64,000 bases of DNA. It comes from Tetrahymena thermophila SB210 (Eukaryota > Ciliophora > Oligohymenophorea > Hymenostomatida > Tetrahymenidae). The stretch is from contig NW_002476500.1 in the NCBI RefSeq assembly GCF_000189635.1, forward strand, positions 186,001 to 250,000. Direction: 5' to 3'. Position 1 is the first letter of the stretch, and each line of letters opens with the position of its first letter. The position numbers were made by a program, and so were the translations under genes. The notes under the pieces were generated by a model. It was not told where the DNA came from, searched no databases, and saw nothing but the letters and a program-made list of their open reading frames with translations. Positions 50,713 through 61,800 of the stretch are shown piece by piece.

Positions 50713-53686
50713 ATGAAATAATAGATTAAAGAATATAACGAATTAGAAGAAGTAATTATTAATTTTTTTATTAATATCATTTAAATTTATATAAATAAAT
50801 AAAAAAAGTTTTTAAGCTCTTCGCTTTTATCTCATTAGATTCTCCATATTAATCTTCGGTATATTTAATTAAAAAATATTATTTTTATTTTTATTATTTA
50901 TTATTAATAATTTATTTTTATATATTTAACTAACTTTCAATTTATTTAAATAAATAATTTTTATTATAGAAATTATCATCATTATTCATTCATTAATTTT
51001 TACTAAAACAAAAATTTTTTAGCTATTTTAACTTAATTTTCATTTAAATTTTTAATTATTTATTATACATTTTTATTATTTGATATTTTTCTTCATTTTT
51101 TGCTATTAAAACTTACACTTAATAAAAGCAGTAAGTTTATTAGTTTTTGATTGTAATATTTTTAAAAAGAAAAGTTAATTTAAAACATTAAAGCTCTTTT
51201 AATTTATTTTCCTTTTTCTTTTTATCATAATTTCTTTTTTTAATTCTTTGTTAATTTTATTAATTATTAATTAATCTTATTTTATCATATTTTTTCTTCA
51301 TTTTTTCCTTCTAATTAACTTGAGTGAAATGCCTATTTAATTAATAAAAGGCGAAATATAATATATCTTAATAACATACTAAATAAAGCTAAATTAGCAA
51401 AATTTTATTTTTTAGTTTTTAGAAAGCTTTAAATTCACAAAATGTAAAATTTTAAATAATTTTTACAGCACATTCTAAAAACATATCATTTTTTTTAAAA
51501 AAAATAATTTTTGAATTAAACTTCTTGTAAAAACAGTTTATTTGTTTTGGATTGTGATATTTTGAATTATAAAAACTAATTTAAAACAATAAAGCTCTCT
51601 TTTCTTTTTCTTTTTATTGCGCTTGCTTTTTTTTTGTTCTTTATTTGTTAATTTAACTCATCATTTTCTTATCAATTTTTGCTTTTATTATCAATTAATT
51701 GATCTTATTATTTCATATTTTTTCTTCATTTTTTCCTTCTAATTAACTATTTAATGATGTATTCTTTCTTCAATATTTAAAAAGTTAAAATTAAATTGGT
51801 GCAAAGGGTGCATCAGGCTTAGGTTCTGGTTTAGCAAATTGCATTAATCTCTCAAATTTGTCACTTTATCTTGAGTAAAAACAGTTTATTTGTTTTGGAT
51901 TGTGATATTTTGAATTATAAAAACTAATTAAAAACAATAAAGCTCTCTTTTCTTTTTCTTTTTATTGTGCTTGCTTTTTTTTTGTACTTTCTTTGTTAAT
52001 TTAACTCATCATTTTATTATTAAGTATTACTTTTATTATCAATTAATTAATCTTATTATTTCATATTCTTTCTTCATTTTTTCCTTCTAATTAACAATGA
52101 TATATTTTTTCTTCAATATTTAAAAGTGGCAATATAATTGGTGCAAAGGGTGCATCAGACTTAGGTTCTGGTTTAGCAAATTGCATTAATCTCTCAAATT
52201 TGTCACTTTACCTTTAGTAAAAACAGTTTATTTGTTTTGGATTGTGATACTTTGAATTATAAAAACTAATTTAAAACAAAAAAGTTCCCTCTTGTTTTTC
52301 TTTTTATTGTGCTTGCTTTTTTTTTGTTCTTTCTTTGTTAATTTAACTCACCATTTTATTTTTAACTTTTACTTTTATTATCAATTAATTGATCTTATTA
52401 TTACATATTCTTTCTTCATTTTTTCCTTCTAATTAACTATTTAATGATATATTTTTTCTTCAATATTTAAAAAGTTAAAATTAAATTGGTGCAAAGGGTG
52501 CATCAGGCTTAGGTTCTGGTTTAGCAAATTGCATTAATCTCTCAAATTTGACACTTCAGCTTGGGTAAAAACAGTTTATTTGTTTTGGATTGTGATATTT
52601 TGAATTATAAAATCTAATTAAAAAAAAATAAAGCTCTCTTTTCTTTTTCTTTTTATTGTGCTTGCTTTTTTTTTGTTCTTTCTTTGTTAATTTAACTCAT
52701 CATTTTATTTTTAACTTTTTTTTTTATTATCAATTAATTGATCTTAATATTTCATATTCTTTCTTCATTTTTTCCTTCTAATTAACTATTTAATGATGTA
52801 TTCTTTCTTCAATATTTAAAAAGTTACAATGAAATTGGTGATGAAGGTGCATCAGGCTTAGGTTCTGGTTTAGCAAATTGCATTAATCTCTCAAAAATGA
52901 CACTTAACCTTAAGTAAAAACAGTTTACTTGTTTTGAATTGTGATATTTTGAATTATAAAAACTAATTTAAATTAATAAAGCTCTCTTTTCTTTTTCTTT
53001 TTATTGTTTTGCTTTTTTTTTTTGTTCTTTCTTTGTTAATTTAACTCATCATTTTATTTTTAACTTGCGCTTTTATTATCAATTAATTGATCTTATTATT
53101 TCATATTCTTTCTTCATTTTTTCCTTCTAATTAACTATTTAATGATATATTTTTTCTTCAATATTTAAAAAGTTAAAATTAAATTGGTGCAAATGGTGCA
53201 TCAGGCTTAGGTTCTGGTTTAGCAAATTGCATTAATCTCTCAAATTTGACACTTGACCTTGGGTAAAAACAGTTTATTTGTTTTGGATTGTGATATTTTG
53301 AATTATAAAAACTAATTTAAAACAATAAAGCTCTCTTTTCTTTTTTCAATTAATTGATAATATTATTTCATATTCTTTCTTCATTTTTTCCTTATAATTA
53401 ACTATTTAATGATATATTTTTTCTTCAATATTTAAAAAGGTACAATGAAATTGGTGATGGAATGGAATGGAATACTCGCACATAAATATGCACTCAGAAT
53501 ACATCTTAATTAAATTATATTATAGAAAAACAATTTTATATATTTTATTTTATTTATTTTTTTTTTGTGTTAATCTGTAGGTCTAGATAAAGGTTTTCAA
53601 AGCAATTTGTTTATTTATTTAATTCAAATATTATATATAGTATCAACGTCACTCCATGTAGTTGCCGGAGCTTCCGTAAAGATTGA
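50713..53686 (+). CDS. LRR (RNI-type) gene D
   Basis: Exons 50713-50858, 51785-51874, 52127-52216, 52475-52564, 52824-52913, 53173-53262 and 53440-53686 join in frame to 280 aa. Exon 1 encodes KLEEVII-type leader (here ELEEVIINFFINIIQ) ending SHQILHINLR. The five LRR exons are the most alike of any in the array (NQIGAKGASGLGSGLANC recurs), suggesting the most recent amplification. A degenerate exon relic sits at about 51515-51533 inside intron 1. The terminal exon leaves the LRR pattern (GDGMEWNTRT) and shares ACTCGCACATA and GCACTCAGAATACATCTTA with the end of gene A, so these two have a common 3' module. The C-terminal ~80 residues may be partly untranslated. Confidence 0.65.
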
Positions 53687-53842
53687 TATAAATTAAAATT
53701 AATTATAAATAAATATTATTAATTAATTAAATTCTATTATAAAATTTTTTATTTTTATAAAAATAATATTCAAATGCATCAGCCATTCAAAAAAATAGTG
53801 ATCTCAATTCACTAAATTTTTTATGGAATTTGGCTATAATTA
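53681..53842. repeat. Dispersed repeat, copy b
   Basis: Matches 20338-20490 (shared AATAGTGATCTCAATTCAC and flanks) although the two sites are 33 kb apart. The 11-bp hairpin of the other copy is imperfect here. Confidence 0.7.
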
Positions 53843-53878
53843 TCTATAAAATTTTAAAAATCAGAATCGATATTTTGA

Positions 53879-54552
53879 ATGAATCATCTATTATCAGATC
53901 TATTAAAACAAAAAATATAATAATTATAATAGGAATGTCTGTCAATACTTAGAGCTGATCCAAATATAAATATTCCAAATTATTTCATAGTCAAGTAATA
54001 CTCATAAAGAGAGAGCATATTTTTGAGCTAATATCACAGAAACTGTGCAAAACGATCTAATTCAAATGCTTCTTATCTTTATTCTGGGAATATTTTCACT
54101 TAGGAATAAGTTGAGGGTTGTAAGAAAGTTGTTTATAGAGTTCATCAAATGAAGGCAAAACTATAGTTTACCTCTTACTTTTAGGGAGAGTTACTTACTC
54201 TACCTTAATTTATAGGAAGAGGACTAAGTATAGATTATAGTCCTCTTGATTTAAATACAAAACCCCCATTTTTTTATCAAGCATAATTACCTCATTTTTA
54301 AAGAAATGAGTAAGTTAGACATTGAATGTCATTTAATAATTTAATAATGTTGCAATTAATGCTAAAAAACTTAACTTTTACTAAAATCAAATATATCCTT
54401 AAACCAGATACTTTACTAATTAATTTTTAATAGATGATTCTAACAAAAGGACTGACGATAAGGATGAAATATCCCAAACAGAGCTAGCTAGATTTTTATT
54501 TTAAATTATAGATTCTATAAATTAAGTTTTGAATACAATAAAATATGTGTGA
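53879..54552 (+). CDS. Orphan two-exon protein of 191 aa
   Basis: Exon 1 is 53879-54309 and exon 2 is 54408-54552, with a 98-nt intron (GTAAGTTAG...CCAG) between. They join in frame, and the start is MNHLLSDLLKQKIQQLQQE. Both exons are clearly less AT-rich than the flanks and have a normal amino-acid mix (FIGRGLSIDYSPLDLN, ELARFLFQIIDSIN). Without splicing the frame ends at 54325 after 148 aa, so the splice is preferred because it extends coding-like sequence by 48 codons. The ends look helical, with a basic Cys/His-containing stretch in between. No membrane segment or signal is seen. I recognise no family. Confidence 0.55.
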
Positions 54553-55199
54553 AACTTACTCTGACTGATAGATAGATTGATATAATAAGATTTTTGATGA
54601 TTCAAATCCTCTCAATTAAATTTAATTAAAAATAATTTTTAATTTTAGTTTCAACTATTAATTATAATAAATTAATATCATTTGGAAATGAGAAATCTAA
54701 GTTTTGTTGAACGAAAAATATTTTATAAAACTTATAAAAGTAAATAATCGGAAAAAGCATTAAACAAAAAACAGATGAGGGAAAATCGGTTATTTATTCC
54801 TGAATTATAAATAGCTAACAATAAATATTATTTTATAAATAAATGATTAATATAATTTACCCGAATTCTTAATTGAAATTAGTAGCTTTATATTTGTTTT
54901 TTAAAATAAATAGTAAATCACTAAAATAAATACTTTTGTTTTAACTTTTGCTCCACTTAAAAGTAAGTACTAACCAAATAAAATCAGGTTCAAGGTTTGA
55001 TATTAGAAGTAATCTTTTTTTAGTATTCTCTTTTCTTGTATCTTAAAAAAGAAAAAAATCAGAATTGCATGATTTTTTATTAAATTCAACAAAAAAACTA
55101 TTAATCAAACTATAATTTCAGAAAATTAAGAAAATAATTAGTAAAATAAGAAAGGAAAGAAATCTATTTAATTAAGATAGAAATATTAAATACTTTAAA
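54553..55199. other. AT-rich intergenic region
   Basis: No gene seen. It holds flanks of two orphan genes on the same strand. Confidence 0.6.
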
Positions 55200-55806
55200 A
55201 TGAGTAGTTTTTAAAGCATTTAAAAATTAAAAGTATCAGAAATATAAGAGTTATTAGCACCACTTAGTTCCATTAACGTTGACAAAGATTTATTAGTTTT
55301 TATAATCGGAACATAGTATGCGTATAAAAAAATAAATAAAGATTAGTTAAATGAGTTTGTCACATAGATTATCTAATTATACCAATAGTGCAAAAGTAAA
55401 GGTCAATATTTAATCATAGAGTAGGTATTTTCTTAGCTTATTGATGGCGAAGAGCAAGAACCCTTATCTTTTATAAAGTATTAATACGATTCAAATTTTA
55501 AATAAATGAATTTGAATAGTTAATCAAAGCCGTTAAGAGAGGTTAGCAATTTTTTATCTTTTTTTAGCTCTATAATTATCACTTCTACATGATTGAGTTC
55601 AAAAATGGTTAAGTAAGAAAACAAGCTACTATTATTAATAATAAAAATATAAAAAACAACCAACCAAGAATCTTAAATAAACCATTTTTAAGATTTAGAT
55701 TTCTAAATAAAAAACAAACAAGTTCAATAATATCTTTGTTAAATTTTAAGACTTCATTTTTAGCATATCGCAAGATATTTATTCAAAGTTTTTTTACTAC
55801 TTATTG
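55200..55806 (+). CDS. Orphan protein, helical N-terminal part
   Basis: Exon 1 is 55200-55541 (114 codons, MSSFQSIQKLKVSEIQELL...SKPLRE) and looks solidly coding: mixed Leu/Ile/Glu/Lys helices with VDKDLLVFIIGTQYAYKK and YLIIEQVFSQLIDGEEQEPLS (quoted in part). Beyond it there are two options. Unspliced, it ends after 131 aa. With a 26-nt intron (55542-55567, GTTAGC...TTTTTTTAG) it continues LYNYHFYMIEFKNG... to a TGA at about 55804, giving ~193 aa. The end coordinate reflects the spliced option and is uncertain, because such a short intron is unusual for Tetrahymena. I recognise no domain. Confidence 0.5.
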
Positions 55807-55863
55807 ATTTTTGATACTTTTCTATTAGAATTTGATATTAATTAATTAAAATTTTTTAAATAA

Positions 55864-57281
55864 ATGAATGATCAAAAAAAGACTATTTATTTTATATAGT
55901 AATAAGATGATAAAATTGAAGAATCTAAAGAAGAATAGAAATCAGAAATATGGAATTGCGATATTTGCTTTGAAAAAATGACTGATTAAGATTATTGGCC
56001 AATTGAATGTTGTCATAATACATATCATAGAGTTTGTCTTAAAAAGTATTTTAATAGCTAAGTAGAAGAAAGAAGGTTTCCTATAAAATGCGTTAATAAT
56101 AAATGCCCTTAAGTGGTTTCATAGCAAGATATTAGAGAGATATTAAATGACTCAGATTTCCAAAAATACTCATATTTTTAAATTAAAAATTATATTGAAA
56201 AATAAGGAGACTAAGTAAAATTTTTTAATTTGATTTTCATATTTTTCAACATAAATAAATAAATAGGCTTCTTGGTGTCTAACTCCAGATTGTTAATACG
56301 CCTTTATTTTAGAAAACAACTAAAAAAGATTAGATTGCCCTTTTTGTAAAAAAAGCTATTTGCCTAATTTGTAATTAGATTTATCATAAAAATTTGACCT
56401 GCAAAGAAAATAAAATTCAGAATAGCTATTTAGTAATTAATTTACTCATTTTGAACCAATTAATAAATAAATATTAATTTTCATAATTTCGAATAGGACG
56501 AAGATGTAAAATTCTAAAAATTAGTTAGAGATTAAAAATTTAAGTAATGCAATTAATGTAAAATGTGGGTTGAGAAAAATGAAGGGTAAAATATTTTTTA
56601 ATTTACATTGAGCTCTAAATAATATTTTTAATTAAAAGCTGCAATCACATGACCTGCAGATGTGGTTATGAATTTTGTTATATTTGTGGAGGGATCTATA
56701 ATTAATGTTTATGTTTTTAAAATGGAAGTCCAGAAGAAATCCCTTTTGATACAGATGAAACAGAAACCAGTTAAGTTAGAAATGAAAGAGAAATTCGACA
56801 AACGTCCTATCTTAATAGAAATATTGACTATTTACCAAATAGTTTAATTGAGTTCAATAATAATGATGTTTATAACAACAATAACTAGACATTTTAAAAT
56901 CCAATGTAATAATAGATATTTGTTATAAGTAAATAACATTTTTTTTATCATGAAAATAGAAGATTAGAATCAAGACGAAGATCTTTTGAAGAAATGCAAA
57001 AATCCAGTTCAATAAGTACAGCAGATTATAAAGAGAATTAATAATTTAATTTCAATATTTTAGATTTGCTTAATTAAGAAAGAGAATCTATTGAGGAGGA
57101 AATTAATTAAGAAAATTAATAGGATTTTAATGAAATAATTATTAATTAAATTAAAGTCAATTAATACCAAAGAAAGAAAAATAATGATAAATTCAATCAA
57201 TACCATTTCGATAAACCTTCTAATTAATTACCACCACATTAATATAATTTCCCTTAAATAAAAACCAAAACTAAATTTTGA
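55864..57281 (+). CDS. RBR (RING-IBR-RING) E3 ubiquitin ligase, with a frameshift in the IBR
   Basis: Exons 55864-56214, 56267-56432, 56497-56585 and 56639-57281. RING1 is NCDICFEKM...CCHNTYHRVCLKKYF...CVNNKC. The IBR is WCLTPDC...DCPFCKK then CLICNQIYHKNLTC. RING2 is QCNQCKMWVEKNEGCNHMTC plus RCGYEFCYICGG; its first Cys after the HNH-like GCNH block is the catalytic Cys position that accepts ubiquitin in this family. Exon 2 is 166 nt, one too many. The A7 run at about 56348-56354 shifts the frame between CPFCKK and CLICN, and six A would restore a perfect IBR. The long Asn/Gln-rich C-terminus may continue past 57281 in another frame to 57552 (KIKLNKQFQNIVQMK, ISQIPVIDFFRQSK). Probably a cytosolic ubiquitin ligase. 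Confidence 0.75.
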
Positions 57282-58887
57282 TGAGCATCCTTAAAAAATC
57301 AAATTGAACAAATAGTTTTAAAATATAGTCTAAATGAAATAAAAAGTGATAATAATTAAGGATGAAATTTCATAAATTCCTGTAATAGATTTTTTTAGAC
57401 AATCAAAAATTAGAAAAGTAATATAAAGTTAAATATTGACACTAATCATTTTTAATGTAATCAAGAATAATAAAAAAATCAACTAATAAATGTAAATTAA
57501 ATAGTTAGTTATACATCTTTACTTTAGAATCTAATTTTTTATCTTTAAATGATAGTTTATTAACTTTAAAGAATTACATTTAAGTATACCATTTGATTTT
57601 TTAAAGAAATTTTAAACAAGATTTATGAATTATTATTTTAACTCGTATTTGTTTATGTATTTATGAAAATATTATTATTTTTATATATTTTAAATTTTTA
57701 TTTTATATAGTTAGTTAAAATCATTTTTAATGTTAAATTAATTAAAAAAATAAATTGAAATATACTTATAGATAAATAAACATATGTGTGATAAAAATTA
57801 TATTAAAAAAGATTAATATAAAAATGAGTCAAAAATAATGGTTTATGCATCAATGACAAAATGTGACTGATATTTAAATTCTCTCATAATTCAAATAATT
57901 CAAGGATAACTACTAATTTTTTTAAAATAACAAAATAAAATTTATTTATTTATTTATTTATTGATTAACCTACTCTCAAGATGTTAATTTGCTTTTCAGA
58001 TTTATATTTTGAATGTTCAATATAAAAAATTACATTCTCTAATAGCTAATGATGATATTATTGGTTGACCATTTATAAATTATTTTAAATTCTATACATT
58101 TATCATTATTTAAATATGGTAGATTAAATATCAAAACAATTTACAATAAGTGAGTGATTATATTTATGTTGATTCAAAATATATTATTTAATTAATATAT
58201 GATAATTTTTTTAAAAAAATAAATAAATTATAATTTTATTGGACATTGCTTTAATATTATTTTGCCATTTTTAGTTAAATAATTAATAGAAATACAACAC
58301 ATTCAAGAGAATAAACTGTATTTTTATAAATTCATATTAGAGGATAATTTACTTGAAGATTATATAGTAAGATGATAAATTTTAATTTAAAAGAATGAAG
58401 CATCATATAAATATAATAAATTGCTTTTGTCATATTATTTTTGATTTTGCATAATTCTAATTTAGTTTCAAAGCGAATAAGAAGATTTTATTGTAAAAGA
58501 AAAGAAATACTAAACATGTTATTGGAAATTAATATTAATGATCTATCTTGTCTATCTTGACCATTGAATAAAATAATCATTTTGAAATAATCTTTGATCT
58601 AATTTGCTTGAGTGTTTATTTATTAAAAAAACTAGTAATAAATTAAGAATCAATATTAAATTCAATAAGATTGAAAGTTTTTTATTAAAGTAAAGTAAAG
58701 GAAAGCAAATATTCATGTTGAATTTTAATTTTGATCAAAGCTAGAAGGCAAATGCACTAACTAATAATTAGCAGAGCGTAAACAATCATGTTTTAATAGT
58801 TTTTTAAATAGGCCTTTAAAGTAATTAGTAATTAGGCTTAAAAAAATAAATAATGATCAGTTTTAATTGTTATCAAAATTTATAATA
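57282..58887. other. Intergenic region
   Basis: The first ~270 bases are open in the +1 frame relative to the RBR gene and may be its true C-terminus. The rest is AT-rich with no gene seen. Confidence 0.55.
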
Positions 58888-61800
58888 ATGGCGAAAATTA
58901 AAATTGTTATTTTGATAATAAAAAAGGAGGGATATACACATTCTTAAAACTAAAATTACTAAGAAGGAAATAACATTTAGGATAATTAGTAAAATGATTA
59001 AGACACCAAAATAAATTCTAATAAAAAGATAGAATTTAAAATGGTGAATCAAGAATATTAGATAACAAACTTAAATGCTTTTATCAGCAAGAGAAAAATA
59101 GAGAAAATATGTGAAGAGACATTTAAATTTATAAAATAATAGAAAATATAATAGGGATAGAAGGCTAAAGAATTGGCTCCAGGAGGATGCTCAAATAGGG
59201 TCCTACTAAATTGTTATGATGGCATTTTTTTCATCTAGAAAAAATGTAAAAGTGAATAGGATGCTTCAAAAGAAAGAGGATTTATTAAAATTCTTTCAGA
59301 AGAGGGGATAACTCTTCCTCTGATCGAGAGAACTGAATCAGATTCAGGAGGTCTTTTTTATGTTGAATAAGCAGCTGGCGTCTAATCTCTTAATAATATC
59401 AGAGATAATATTTTATAAAAGGATTACTAAAAAAAATAAGCTTTTATTCCTTTTGCGAAATGTTTAATCGTGCAGCTTTTTGATAAGCTAAGAAAGATGC
59501 ATGAGAAAGGACTAGCTCACTCTGATATAAAACCTGCTAATATAGTAATGGGATTCGATAGGTAATTCTATCTCATAGATTTTGGAGCTTCAGTAGAAAT
59601 TTAAGAGTAAAACGAGGATTATCTAAAATGCTACACAGAGAGTTTTAATACTGTTTGGTATTTGTAAAATAGACCTAAAAAAAGAAAGGATATAATAAGA
59701 TGTGATAACTGTTAGCTTTCACTAACAATAATTAGATTACTTATGGATAGTATATAAGACAAAAAATTTAAGTAATTTAATTAGATGGATGATAAAAAAT
59801 TCTTGGATTTGGTGAGTTAAATCTTCAAAAAGTTTTAAAGTTAAAGCAACCCAAACGAAAATAGAGATTTAGTAAGAATATTAATTTTTTTATTTTAGTT
59901 TGTGCTAGACCCAAAAAACAGTTTTAATCAAATATCTGAAAAAATAATATAAGAAATAGAAACATGTTTAGAAGGTGATGAGCAAAAGAAAATATTGAGT
60001 TTAGAAATAAAGCCTCTCTTCCTTTAATTCGAAAGTGTATTTCCCTTTCAAGAATTAGTTGAATTGTTTTCTAATATAGAGGAGATAGAAATTGTGCCAA
60101 ATTCAAGCCAAATTAAGATAAAAAGTATTACAATTGATAATATTAGGTATATAGAATTGCTATCAGAGTTGGGTTACAAAATAAAATGTGAAAATTATAT
60201 ATACATATAATACGACTTAATTCAAAAATACTAATAATTACAATAAAAAGCAAAAGAAAAGATCGCTTAAAAAGGAGATCTTCTTAACTAAGAGTTTAAT
60301 TTAGAGATTTACGATATTAATCTCATTTAAAAAGAGGGTATCTTAGAGAGAATTAATATTTTTGGTAATATTTCAGACAAAACTAAAACTGAAAAAATAA
60401 AATTCATTTTAGATGAAAAATTAGAAATAAAATACTGTAATAATAATAAAATTTAAGCTAATTAAGATCAATTGCTTTAATCGTTAAAAAGTTTTTTGAA
60501 GGAAAAAATAAAGACATTTAATGATAGCATGAAAAATATAAAATAGAAATTTGAAAAAGAAAAAGAAAAAGAAATATAAAAAAAAGAAGAGTAATAAACA
60601 AATTTCAAAAACGAGTTTAATTGGCTGATGGTTTAGTTGCCAAAAGAAGTAGAAATATAAATAAATGAGCAAAATCTTGCTTGCTTAGAGCAAATAGTAG
60701 CTTTTAATGATAATTTAAAATCTTTAAAGTTAAATTTGTCTTTAATTTAAAACTAAAACTCTTTAAAGCAATTAGCCTCTATTTTAACAATACTTTTAAA
60801 AAAGGGAAAGAAAATGAAATATCTTGTTCTCTAAAATATTTAAATATATTAAGAAGATTTTTTGATGAATATTTTACTAGAAGGATGGTATTCTTTGACT
60901 TTTTCACTGAGTAAAGAAATAAACCAAAGCGACTTCTAAAAAATTTTTAATAAAGTAAATAGATTTAAGTCTAAAAAACTTGAAATTATATTTTAAGAAA
61001 CCTAAAACTTGGAATATGTCTGCTCTGATTTGTTAAACATTTGTGGAAAAGTTATAAAATTAAAATTAAATTTCTTATAAAAGTCCTCCTCCTTGTAGCA
61101 ATCAGATTAATCTTTTTAAAAAATCTTTAGTGTTGTACAAAAAAGCTGTGAAATATAAAACCTTTAAATTTAACTCAAAAGAGAAGAATCAAATTAAAAA
61201 ATATTAAATTAATAATTAATAAACTATTTAATCAAACAATAAAGTATTAAATATTTTAAATTATAAATTGAAGAAACTCCAAAAAACTTAGACTAATAAG
61301 AAATTGATAAATAAATGGATAGCATTATTGAAAAAAGAAATAGAAGGAGTAGAACCTAAGATAATGAGTTTAAATATCATATTAAATTAGGTACTGTTGA
61401 AAAACTAAAATCATAATAAAAATTAGAATCCACTGAAAATATTTAAATACCAATCAATAATAATAATTTAGAAAACCTTGAGGAAATTTCTCTATAAAAT
61501 TTACAACTTGAAATTTCTTAATTAGAAAATTATTTTTAATAGATATTTTAGAATGCAAAACTTAAAACTCTGTCTGTTTAAGTAACAAAAATATTAGAAA
61601 ACAAAGAGAATAGAAAAGAGAATAATCAGTAATAAATTTTTTAGATAAATAAATTGAAAAATCTTTCAATCTTAAAACTTGATTTTTCTAAGATAAACAT
61701 TTTTAAATGTTATCCAAAAATAATTTAATAATTTTTGATGTTAAATCCAATATAATTCAAACAATTTTCCATAGAATTTTAGGAAAATATCAATAATAAC

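Noticed and set aside
60484-60672. Minus-strand Phe-rich ORF
   Set aside because: Antisense shadow of the Lys/Glu coiled-coil stretch of the kinase-like gene.
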